Part shown: positions 44,618-51,199 of the stretch, in pieces
Numbering within the stretch: position 1 is the first letter of the stretch
How the letters are laid out: every line of letters starts with the position of its first letter
Assembly: GCA_022705325.1 (NCBI GenBank)
Contig: JAKJER010000045.1
Location: 1-51,199, forward strand
Direction: 5' to 3'
DNA length: 51,199 nucleotides
Origin: Planctomycetota bacterium
Lineage (GTDB): Bacteria > Planctomycetota > Phycisphaerae > SM23-33
Program-made: the position numbers and the translations under genes
Notes under the pieces: model-generated
Seen by the model: the letters and a program-made list of their open reading frames with translations, nothing else
Database searches by the model: none
Told to the model about the DNA's origin: nothing

Positions 44618-45328
44618 CTAGGGTTTCGGCGGGCGCTGCCCGTAGTACGTCCCCTTGCCGTGCTTGCGCAGGTAGTGTTTGTCCAGCAGTTCCTTCGAGA
44701 CCAGGCGGGGGTAGGAATCCACGCGGAGGGTCTCGCTGGCCAGGCGGGCCAGGTGCTCCAGGATGATCGCCTGGTGAACGGCGTCGTCGGCGGAGCCGCC
44801 CCAGGTGAAGGGCCCGTGATTGGCCGCCAGCGCCCCGGGCACCGCCTTGGGGTCCAGGCCCTCCATCCGCTCCACCAGGGTCTTGCCGATGTTCGCCTCG
44901 TAGGCCGACTCGATCTCCGCCGGGGTCAGTGGGCGAGCGCAGGGGAAGACCCCGTGGCAGTAGTCGGCGTGGGTGGTCCCCAGGACCGGGATGTCGCGCC
45001 GCGCCTGGGCCCACGCGGTGGCGTACAGGCTGTGGGTGTGGGCGACCCCGCCGATGCCCGCCAGCCCGCGATACAACGCCAGGTGCGTCGGCGTGTCCAC
45101 GCTGGGACGGTGCGAGCCGTCGAGCACCTCGCCCGTCTCCAGCGAGACGACCACCATGTGGTCGGCCGTCAGCGTGTCATAGGCCACGCCGCTGGGCTTG
45201 ATCGCCACCCGCCCCGCCTGGCGGTCCACGCCGCTGACGTTGCCGAACGTCTCGATCACCAGCCCGCTGTTGGCCAGGCGGAGGTTCGCCTCGTACACCC
45301 GCTTCTTGAGTTCATGCATGTCGGACAT
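44618..45328 (-). CDS. araD: L-ribulose-5-phosphate 4-epimerase AraD-type
   Basis: 236 aa class II aldolase-fold enzyme. ATG 45328 (MSDMHELKKRVYEANLRL) gives an N-terminus level with known AraD; no strong ribosome site is visible. Substrate and metal residues as in E. coli AraD: GNVSG, KPSGV, SVDTPTHLALY, zinc pair HTHS, TTHADY with the acid residue, and LLDKHYLRKHGKGTYYGQ with the third His and the catalytic Tyr. Converts L-ribulose 5-phosphate to D-xylulose 5-phosphate at the end of arabinose use. No araA or araB nearby. Confidence 0.92.
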   Translation of the reverse strand: MSDMHELKKRVYEANLRLANSGLVIETFGNVSGVDRQAGRVAIKPSGVAYDTLTADHMVVVSLETGEVLDGSHRPSVDTPTHLALYRGLAGIGGVAHTHSLYATAWAQARRDIPVLGTTHADYCHGVFPCARPLTPAEIESAYEANIGKTLVERMEGLDPKAVPGALAANHGPFTWGGSADDAVHQAIILEHLARLASETLRVDSYPRLVSKELLDKHYLRKHGKGTYYGQRPPKP

Positions 45329-45379
45329 GCCGGGCATTGTCCGGCAGGCCCGCCGGGCGGTCAAGGGTGCGAATGAATC

Positions 45380-45408
45380 GTGACGCGAAATCCCGCCTCG
45401 GGTATACT
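45380..45408 (+). promoter_or_regulatory. Sigma-70 promoter of a pseudopilin gene
   Basis: GTGACG (45380-45385), a 17-nt spacer and TATACT (45403-45408), 44 bp before the ATG at 45453. The reverse strand offers TAGTAT for the divergent araD gene. Confidence 0.65.
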
Positions 45409-45452
45409 ACCCCCCACCGGGCGATCCGATTCGTCGCCGGCGAGGTGTGATC

Positions 45453-46217
45453 ATGAACCGGGCGCGTACATGGCGGCTGCGGGGCTTCACCCTCGTCGAA
45501 CTGCTGGTGGTCATCTCGATCCTCTGCCTGCTGCTGGCGATGCTCTCGCCCACGCTCAGCCGGGCCAAACGCTACACCCGAAAGGTCGTCTGCCAGGGGC
45601 AATTCCACCAGATCGGCGTGGCCTTCACCCATTTCGCCGGCGAGCACGAGGGCCTGCTGCCCGGGACGTATTCCTGGGTCGGCCCGGCTGAGTGGCAGAA
45701 GTCCTGGATGGGCAAAGAGGTCTGGTACACGGTCAACTACTACGGGACCATCTGCTCGTACGTGGGCGGCCCGGCCGTCGCCAAGCGGCTGTACCGCTGC
45801 CCGGACCTGGCCCAGGGCGTCTGGAACACGGGGGTGGGCAGCAACGGACGCTTTGATTACTCCATGTTTCTCTCGATGGCCGGCGCCCGCATGACCAGCG
45901 TGCCGGCTATGGCCCGCTACCAGGACCCGGGCACGAAGGAATGGCGCGAGGCGGCCACCCCGGTGGTGGTCGAGGAAGACCCGACGTTCTACCTCAACTA
46001 CGTCAACATCGAGCCGGGCCACTCCAACGTGGACCGCATGGGCAACTGGCACGTCGGCAACTCGTGCAATTACCTCGCCCGCGATATCAGCGGGCACAGC
46101 CTCTACCCCAGCGCCCTGGGGCCCAATTCCCACGAATGGCAGGTCCTCGCCCCCAGCGGGGCCACCGTGACTTTGCAGCACGTCAGCAAGGGATTCGGGG
46201 AGTGGAACACGCGATAG
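45453..46217 (+). CDS. Type II pseudopilin-like protein
   Basis: 254 aa; ATG 45453 with GAGG before it. Leader ending RLRGFTLVELLVVISILCLLLAML: cleavage after G, conserved E5, hydrophobic helix. The rest is a soluble domain with paired cysteines (VVCQGQ, LYRCPD). The final H-x-DG box seen in the other pseudopilin is degenerate here (GNWHVGNSC). It stands alone under its own promoter rather than in a secretion operon. Confidence 0.82.
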   Translation: MNRARTWRLRGFTLVELLVVISILCLLLAMLSPTLSRAKRYTRKVVCQGQFHQIGVAFTHFAGEHEGLLPGTYSWVGPAEWQKSWMGKEVWYTVNYYGTICSYVGGPAVAKRLYRCPDLAQGVWNTGVGSNGRFDYSMFLSMAGARMTSVPAMARYQDPGTKEWREAATPVVVEEDPTFYLNYVNIEPGHSNVDRMGNWHVGNSCNYLARDISGHSLYPSALGPNSHEWQVLAPSGATVTLQHVSKGFGEWNTR

Positions 46218-46260
46218 ACCTGCGTAAGGCGGCAGTCGCGACAAAACGCTGAAGGTGCTC

Positions 46261-46984
46261 CGCGGCTTCGCGGAACCTATCCAATGGGCGGTGGCGTCCG
46301 TCCGGCGAAAGGCCAACCGTCGTATGGTGCGACAAACTCCCACCTCTGAACGGGGCGACGGATCTTCACCGGGTTGCTCTCGATGTAGCGGATCGTCCTG
46401 CGGATATCGTCCGGGTGATCGAGGAACACCTTCCATCCGGGGCCGCCCCAGACGGGATGTGCCTCTTGCGAAGACCCGCACCATCGTCCTGCATGATCTC
46501 GCTGAATGAGCAGCCGTGTCGCGTCCTGAAGGTGTCCGACCATCTCCTCCGCCCGGTCCCGATGCCTGCGGATCAGGACATGAACGTGATCGGGCATGAT
46601 CGCGCAGGCATAGCACGTGTAGCGATTCTTGGAGACACAGTCCCTGACCGCGCCGCCTAACGCGACAATCTCCGCCTCGGAGAACTCCAGCAGCGCGAAC
46701 TTCATCACCTCACGCGCCCTGTGGAAGAAGCCCTTCAGTTCTCGCGAGTTCGGTTGGACCTTCTTGCGACCGTAATGCAACTCGCCCAGCTCCACGATGA
46801 TGTCGTTCCTGATCGTCCGCGACATGCTCCCCCGCGGATCGTTGGGCAGCCACCACCCATACGCGGTCCAGATCAGGTGATAGGCGAGAACCGGAGGCGG
46901 CCTGTCCATGCGCGGAGAATATCGCCCGGAGACGCCGACCGCAAGTGGAAGGTCCGAGTTATCGAACGGTTCCGCGAAGCCGCG
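46261..46984. mobile_element. Y1 transposase element with 17-bp inverted ends
   Basis: CGCGGCTTCGCGGAACC at 46261-46277 and its exact reverse complement at 46968-46984 bracket the transposase gene. Each end is itself a small hairpin (CCGCG and CGCGG arms around 4 nt). The left copy touches the transposase stop codon. Hairpin ends suit HUH enzymes, which recognise structured single strands. Confidence 0.7.
46277..46909 (-). CDS. Y1/HUH transposase (IS200-like/RAYT group)
   Basis: 210 aa. N-terminal block YHLIWTAYGWWLPNDPRGS, HUH motif H108-V-H110 in IMPDHVHVLIRR, and probable nucleophile Y175 in RYIESNPVKIRRP. Appears intact, so it may be active. It is only distantly similar to the RAYT at 8100 but closely related to the internally deleted copy at 21960. 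Flanked by perfect inverted ends. Enzymes of this group process single-stranded DNA at hairpins. Confidence 0.87.
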   Translation of the reverse strand: MDRPPPVLAYHLIWTAYGWWLPNDPRGSMSRTIRNDIIVELGELHYGRKKVQPNSRELKGFFHRAREVMKFALLEFSEAEIVALGGAVRDCVSKNRYTCYACAIMPDHVHVLIRRHRDRAEEMVGHLQDATRLLIQRDHAGRWCGSSQEAHPVWGGPGWKVFLDHPDDIRRTIRYIESNPVKIRRPVQRWEFVAPYDGWPFAGRTPPPIG

Positions 46985-46999
46985 TAGCGGAATGACAGG

Positions 47000-48253
47000 T
47001 CATGGAGTCCCCCCGATCGCGGGCGCCGTCGTCGGGATCGTCGCTCCGGGCTTCACGAACAGGTAGTAGATGAACCCCTCCTGGTAGGCCCTGCCCGCGA
47101 GTTGGCCCGCGATGTCGCCCACGCCCATGTAGACGTCGCACCGGCCCGGAGCGCGAATGGCCCCGCCGGCGTCCTGATCCAGGGCAAAGCCCTTGTAGGG
47201 CAGCGTCTCGATCGAGTCCACCAGCTTGCGGGGCAGCGGCACGTCCACGAAGGCCAGGCACGCCCGCGGGTAGACGTCCTTGTCGGTCGCGATGCTCCGC
47301 ATCGCCGTCACCGGCACGTTCAGGCAGCCGCGGACGTCGCCCTCCACCTTGTCGAAGAACACGTACCGAGGGTTCAGCCACGTGTACTGCTGCACCTGCT
47401 GCGGGTGGGCCTTGAAGTAGCTGATCATGTCCTTCAGCCCGGCCGTCTTCGGCAGCAGGCCCTGGGCGATCATCGCATTGCGGACGCTCTTGTAGTCCAG
47501 GCCGTTGGTCGCGGTGTAGCCGTACGTCACCAGCTCGCCGCCCGGCATGCGGAGCTTGGCCGAGCCCTGCACCTGGACGATGAACACCTCGAACGCGTCG
47601 GCCAGATACACCACCTCCAGGCCCTTGAGCATGCCGCTGGACTCCAGCGTCCGCCGGTCGGGCGCGGGGACGATCTGCCCGTCGGCCGTCTTCATCCCCA
47701 GCACCTGCCCCTCGGGCGTCTTCATCAGCCAGGGCGGCTGCTTGTACAGCGGGAAGCAGAACTTGTCGGTGGGCGTGAGTGAGGCGTCGAAGATCGGCGT
47801 GTAGTAGCCCGTGAACAGCACCGTCCCGCTGCCGTCCCACCCCTTGGACCGCCAGACGTCGAACCGCTGGCGGATCTCGGCGTTCATCTGGGCGGCGGTC
47901 TTGCCGGAGGCCAGCAACTCGTCAAAGGCCTTCAGGCTGGCCACCGCCTCGGCGTGCGTGATGCTCGCGTACGGGAAATACTTCTGCGAGGAGGGCTTGG
48001 CCAGGTAGGTCAGGCTGTGGGCGATGGCCTCGCGGAGGTTGAAGGGGTTCTCCAGGCCCCGGGTGAAGTCGGGAATCTGGCTGGGGTCGGTGATCTTCTC
48101 CAGGGCCAGCTCGCCCGGCGCCAGCGGGCGGGTGTAGTCTTTCTCGATCTTCGAACTCAGGTCGCCCTCGAGCTTCTTCCTCGGGCAACCGCCCAGCAAC
48201 AACGAAGCACAAACCGCGGTGAGGATCCAGGTCGCGTGCGTGCGTGATGTCAT
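47000..48253 (-). CDS. mltA: Lytic murein transglycosylase MltA-like lipoprotein
   Basis: 417 aa from ATG 48253, with AGGAAG before it. A lipoprotein signal ends in the lipobox LLGGC, lipidated at C23, so it is membrane-anchored. MltA domain: FTGYYTPIFDASLTPT, VQVQGSAKLRMPGG, NPRYVFF and the 3D-type C-terminal block FALDQDAGGAIRAPGRCDVYMGVGD with the catalytic Asp. Cleaves peptidoglycan between MurNAc and GlcNAc to form 1,6-anhydro ends. Relevant because it shows this organism makes peptidoglycan. Confidence 0.9.
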   Translation of the reverse strand: MTSRTHATWILTAVCASLLLGGCPRKKLEGDLSSKIEKDYTRPLAPGELALEKITDPSQIPDFTRGLENPFNLREAIAHSLTYLAKPSSQKYFPYASITHAEAVASLKAFDELLASGKTAAQMNAEIRQRFDVWRSKGWDGSGTVLFTGYYTPIFDASLTPTDKFCFPLYKQPPWLMKTPEGQVLGMKTADGQIVPAPDRRTLESSGMLKGLEVVYLADAFEVFIVQVQGSAKLRMPGGELVTYGYTATNGLDYKSVRNAMIAQGLLPKTAGLKDMISYFKAHPQQVQQYTWLNPRYVFFDKVEGDVRGCLNVPVTAMRSIATDKDVYPRACLAFVDVPLPRKLVDSIETLPYKGFALDQDAGGAIRAPGRCDVYMGVGDIAGQLAGRAYQEGFIYYLFVKPGATIPTTAPAIGGTP

Positions 48254-48346
48254 GGCTTCCTGCCTTGCCTTTCCTGCTGCCGTGCAGTCTGGAGGGTGGA
48301 ACTTGTCTGGGCCAGTGTACAAGACCCAAACAAGTCAACGCAAGGC

Positions 48347-48456
48347 GGTTATGGTTATTGGTTGTCGGTTGTTCGCCGAGAAGGCCGTGCGCGAGGCAGG
48401 CGCTCCGCTGCCGCGCACCGTCCGGCGGACGACCAACAACGAACAACAAACAACCG
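48347..48456. repeat. Heptad-repeat hairpin element
   Basis: Left: GGTTATT, GGTTGTC, GGTTGTT (48353-48373), preceded by a 6-nt variant. Right: ACGACCA, ACAACGA, ACAACAA, ACAACCG (48429-48456), the reverse complement. It folds as a hairpin with a 55-nt GC-rich loop, 40 bp before the oxidoreductase start; nothing else was seen in 48254-48498. Confidence 0.8.
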
Positions 48457-48498
48457 GCCACCACGTTACTCCATCTGAACCTATCGAAAGGGCCTGCC

Positions 48499-49863
48499 AT
48501 GACACGAATCAATCGACGCGCGTTCCTCCAGACCACCGCCGGCGCCGCCTCGGCGGCCGCCCTGTTCCACACCGCTTCTTCGGTCGCGCGGGCCAAGTCG
48601 GCCAACGACAGGATCGTGATGGCCCTGGTGGGTTGCGGAGGACGGGGCAGCGGGGTCATCCGCGGCTTCGCCGAGCGCAAGGACGTGGAGATCGCCTGGG
48701 TCTGCGACTGCGACACCCGGCGGGGCGAGTCGATGGCCGGACAGCTCTCCAAGCTGACCGGCAAGGCCGTCCGCTTCACCAAGGAGATGCACGAGGTGTA
48801 CGACGACAAGGGCGTCGACGCCGCGGTGGTGGCCACGCCCGATCACTGGCACGCGCTGGCCACCATCCGCGCCTGCCAGGCGGGCAAGGACGTGTACGTC
48901 GAGAAACCGCCCTCGCACAACGTGTGGGAAGGGCGCAAGATGGTCCAGGCCGCCCGCAAGTACAACCGGATCGTCCAGGTGGGCACGCAGGGCCGGTCGG
49001 CCCCGTACATGTTCGAGGCGGTCAAGTACATCCGGGATGGCAAGCTGGGCAAGGTCCACCTGTGCAAGGTGTTCAACCTCAAGCCCGGCTCGTCGTTCAA
49101 GCTGCCCGCCAACGCCCCCTGCCCGCCCACGGTGAACTACGACGCCTGGCTGGGCCCGGCCCCCACGCGGACGTTCAACCCGGCCCACTTCCACGGCGGG
49201 TGGCACAAGTTCTGGGCCTACTGCGGCGGCGAGATCACCGACGACGGCATCCACCAGACCGACCTGGCCCGCTGGCTGATCGGCAAGGACTGGCCCAAGA
49301 GCGTGTACGCCACCGGCGGCAAGTTCGCCTTCCCCGACAGCGACAACGAGATCCCCGACGCGGAGATCATGTCCCTGGAGTTCGACGACTGCATCATGAC
49401 CGTCGAGATGACCCAGTTCACCCCGTACATGGACAAGATCCCCTTCTCCATCCGCAACAGCGATCAGTTCCCCTACTGGCCGCAGTGCTCCACGCGGATC
49501 GAGCTGTACGGCACGAAGGGAGTCTTGCTGCTCGCCCGCCACGGCGGGGGCTGGCAGGTGTTCGGCAAGGCCAAGCAGCAAGGCGGGCCGGGCGAGCTGG
49601 TCGAGCAGCGATACGGGCGATTCCCCGACCCCGAGCACCAGCAGAACTTCGTCGACTGCATCCGCAGCCGCAAGACCCCCAACGCGGACATCGAAGAAGG
49701 CCACCGCTCCTCGGTCCTGCTGCACCTGGGCAACGTCTCCTACCGCGTGGGCGGCAGAAAGCTCGTCTTCGACCCCAAGACGGAAACCACCAACGACGCC
49801 GACGCCAACGCCCTGGTCCGGCGCAGCGGGCGAAAACCCTACGAAATCCCCGACGAGGTGTGA
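48499..49863 (+). CDS. Tat-exported Gfo/Idh/MocA oxidoreductase
   Basis: 454 aa. A twin-arginine signal INRRAFLQTTAG at residues 4-15 precedes the Rossmann fold with VGCGGRGSGVI (about 43-53). The EKP motif is in VYVEKPPSHN, and the second domain includes GGGWQVF-type strands and WHKFWAYCGGEITDDGIHQTDLARWL, where D and H of GIHQTD are the usual catalytic positions. Acts on sugars or inositol-like compounds with tightly bound NAD(P). Planctomycetes have many such exported paralogues. Spaced about 200 bp from the following pseudopilin. Confidence 0.9.
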   Translation: MTRINRRAFLQTTAGAASAAALFHTASSVARAKSANDRIVMALVGCGGRGSGVIRGFAERKDVEIAWVCDCDTRRGESMAGQLSKLTGKAVRFTKEMHEVYDDKGVDAAVVATPDHWHALATIRACQAGKDVYVEKPPSHNVWEGRKMVQAARKYNRIVQVGTQGRSAPYMFEAVKYIRDGKLGKVHLCKVFNLKPGSSFKLPANAPCPPTVNYDAWLGPAPTRTFNPAHFHGGWHKFWAYCGGEITDDGIHQTDLARWLIGKDWPKSVYATGGKFAFPDSDNEIPDAEIMSLEFDDCIMTVEMTQFTPYMDKIPFSIRNSDQFPYWPQCSTRIELYGTKGVLLLARHGGGWQVFGKAKQQGGPGELVEQRYGRFPDPEHQQNFVDCIRSRKTPNADIEEGHRSSVLLHLGNVSYRVGGRKLVFDPKTETTNDADANALVRRSGRKPYEIPDEV

Positions 49864-49893
49864 AGAGAACAGGGAATAGTGAAGAGCACCCCC

Positions 49894-49911
49894 CCTGCCG
49901 ACACAGGCAGG
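49894..49911. repeat. CCTGCCGACACAGGCAGG palindrome
   Basis: Imperfect palindrome of the CCTGCC family, just behind the oxidoreductase gene. Confidence 0.5.
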
Positions 49912-49934
49912 CGCTGACTTGCGAAGTGGCGCCA

Positions 49935-49980
49935 AAGCCCACGGAAGACCTCCCGCCACGGCGGACAGCTCCGTGGGCTT
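49935..49980 (+). terminator. 11-bp hairpin behind the oxidoreductase gene
   Basis: AAGCCCACGGA and TCCGTGGGCTT pair around a 24-nt loop. No U tract; it could also be a leader structure of the pseudopilin gene. Confidence 0.4.
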
Positions 49981-50038
49981 CTGCATGAGCGACCAGGCGT
50001 TCTCGGTCTTGGATGCAGACGGCTGCCCGCTCGGACCG

Positions 50039-50044
50039 TATAAT
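50039..50044 (+). promoter_or_regulatory. -10 box candidate (TATAAT)
   Basis: Perfect TATAAT, 25 bp before the pseudopilin ATG. No clear -35. Confidence 0.4.
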
Positions 50045-50068
50045 GACGTTCTGAAAGGTGCGCATTTC

Positions 50069-50803
50069 ATGGTCGCCGGTTCACCCTGGACAACTCGCCT
50101 CTCTCTGTTGCCCCGCCGGCGCGCCTTTACCCTGGTCGAGCTGCTGGTGGTGGTGGCGATCATTTCGTTGCTTTTGACCCTGCTGACCCCCACGCTCTCG
50201 CGCGTCCGCGTGATGACCAAGCAGGTGATCTGCCACAACAACAACCGCAACATCATGCAGGCGGTCAACGTGTACGCGACGGCCTATCGCGGGCGGCTGC
50301 CCTTCGGCACGCGGACCTGGCCCTGGATGGGCATGCTGGACGTCTACGAGAAGTTCCTGTACGAGCGATTGGGGCGCAACACGGAGTTCCTCCACTGCCC
50401 CAGCGACCCGTGGACGCCCGGCGGGATCGCCGTCTGGTGGCGGAACTGGTACGGCGTGCCCATGAAGGAGTCCGACCACGTCGCCCTGCCGCCCGGCCAG
50501 CCGGGTGAGATCAACTACACCTATTACTACTACGTCAAGATGTACTGGGGCATCCGCACCGACGGGCACCTGGACTACCTGCTCTACAGTTGGACGCTGG
50601 CCGACATCGTCTACCCCCACCAGTTGATCGTCAATCGCTGCTTCTACAGCCACTCCGAGGGGCGCGGCGGAATCCAGTCCGGCTTCATTGACGGGCGGAC
50701 CGAGTGGGTCGACTATGCCCGCATCTACAAGGCCTGCGACTACGGCGACTACAACCTCGACTGGACCTGGGACGGCATCCGCGGCAAAGACCTGATGGAC
50801 TGA
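50069..50803 (+). CDS. Type II pseudopilin-like protein
   Basis: 244 aa; ATG 50069 with AAAGG before it (an upstream in-frame start at 49986 would lengthen the leader beyond the usual size). Leader ends RRRAFTLVELLVVVAIISLLL: Ala instead of Gly at -1, which prepilin peptidases tolerate poorly, and the conserved Glu at +5. The soluble part is Tyr/Trp-rich (NYTYYYYVKMYWG), with a near-C-terminal FIDGRTEWV that corresponds to the DG box of DUF1559-type proteins. It resembles the other two pseudopilins only in architecture. Confidence 0.8.
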   Translation: MVAGSPWTTRLSLLPRRRAFTLVELLVVVAIISLLLTLLTPTLSRVRVMTKQVICHNNNRNIMQAVNVYATAYRGRLPFGTRTWPWMGMLDVYEKFLYERLGRNTEFLHCPSDPWTPGGIAVWWRNWYGVPMKESDHVALPPGQPGEINYTYYYYVKMYWGIRTDGHLDYLLYSWTLADIVYPHQLIVNRCFYSHSEGRGGIQSGFIDGRTEWVDYARIYKACDYGDYNLDWTWDGIRGKDLMD

Positions 50804-50890
50804 TCCCCACGATTGAACAGACGCCCGGTGAAGAACTGCGACAGTCCGCTCACCGAGCGTCTCTGTTCTCGATACTCTTCTTGTCCCTGC

Positions 50891-50909
50891 GCCTGCCTGC
50901 CGCCGGGCA
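50891..50909. repeat. CCTGCCTGCCGCCGGGCAG repeat
   Basis: Another intergenic member of the CCTGCC palindrome family, immediately 3' of the PEP-CTERM gene. Confidence 0.45.
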
Positions 50910-50911
50910 GA

Positions 50912-51199
50912 TCAGCAGTCTTTCCGACGCCTTCGGGCGTAGCGTCCCAGGCCGGCCAGCCCCATCCCCAGCGCCAGCAGCGTGAGAGGCTCGGGGACCA
51001 GTTCCAGGCGGATGGCCTCGGCCTCGCCGCCCAGCGAGACGATCGAGGCCACCCAGGCGTGCTCGCCGTAGCCCGCGCCCGAGCCGTCCAGCACGATCCC
51101 GCTGAGGTCCACGTTGGTGATCCCGTTGGCCGCGGTGAGGATGTCGAACGGCCCGTGGCCCCAGAAGCCGCCGTACCAGTCGATGTCGATGATCGCGCC
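50912..51199 (-). CDS. C-terminal end of a PEP-CTERM protein, partial
   Basis: The frame is open to the window edge (95 codons visible); the start lies outside. The visible part has DIDWYGGFWGHGPFDILTAA and GSGAGYGEHAWVASIV, then a sorting signal: VPEPLTLLALGMGLAGLGR followed by RRRRKDC. The signal resembles that of the protein at 30621-34037 (VPEPLTL and an Arg cluster), so both probably use the same exosortase. Confidence 0.85.
   Translation of the reverse strand, partial: GAIIDIDWYGGFWGHGPFDILTAANGITNVDLSGIVLDGSGAGYGEHAWVASIVSLGGEAEAIRLELVPEPLTLLALGMGLAGLGRYARRRRKDC

Noticed and set aside
46219..46240. GTAAGGCGGCAG as a further RAYT-family copy after the pseudopilin gene
   Set aside because: Only about 10 bases match and the palindrome is incomplete.

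Overview
The window is one very GC-rich bacterial stretch, most probably from a planctomycete of the Phycisphaerae type. The evidence is the combination of two PEP-CTERM proteins, a LEPR-XLL-like secreted giant, three small pseudopilin-like proteins with H-x-DG or DG endings, a dihaem HzsA-related protein, a Tat-exported Gfo/Idh/MocA oxidoreductase and many secreted esterases and carbohydrate-active proteins. No taxonomic marker gene other than an initiator tRNA is present, so the assignment is an inference from gene families.

Layout. 1-1415: a broken exported protein, a TetR regulator with a clear promoter and operator, and tRNA-fMet. 1776-7186: a dihaem beta-propeller protein followed by a parallel beta-helix protein. 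7187-8099: a palindromic repeat array leading into a REP-associated tyrosine transposase (RAYT, 8100-8696). 8767-10742: a cupin and an enolase-superfamily enzyme. 10935-16749: a sigma-54 promoter driving an ABC exporter (ATPase and FtsX permease), a pseudopilin and a terpene-cyclase-fold protein. 16879-21944: divergent GH127-like and DUF4091-type glycosidase-like genes. 22160-25679 (minus): a molybdenum cofactor operon (moeA, moaA, moaC, MOSC-MogA fusion). 25909-28261: ornithine decarboxylase-type enzyme plus a deoxyhypusine synthase homologue (polyamine pair). 28463-39358 and on to 43673: large exported proteins (PQQ-like propeller, PEP-CTERM autotransporter-repeat protein, SGNH hydrolase, LEPR protein with a metzincin-like motif, three alpha/beta hydrolases, one fused to a transglutaminase). 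43873-45328 (minus): araD and pdxJ. 45453-51199: pseudopilins, a second HUH transposase element, MltA, the oxidoreductase and the end of another PEP-CTERM protein.

The most unusual content lies in the repeats. (1) A palindromic repeat family clustered beside the RAYT has two in-frame copies inside protein genes: moaA (29 nt identical to an array copy) and the DUF4091 gene; both use the only stop-free frame of that strand. (2) At least six intergenic sites carry arrays with a strict 7-nt period; the heptad word differs from site to site and is often repeated as its reverse complement to form long hairpins. (3) A MITE with 18-bp ends has inserted in the TA of a TAG stop codon without changing the protein. 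(4) A textbook -24/-12 sigma-54 promoter with a palindromic enhancer site at about -110 precedes the ABC exporter-pseudopilin operon.

All functional calls rest on motifs and family resemblance read by eye; no database search was possible.
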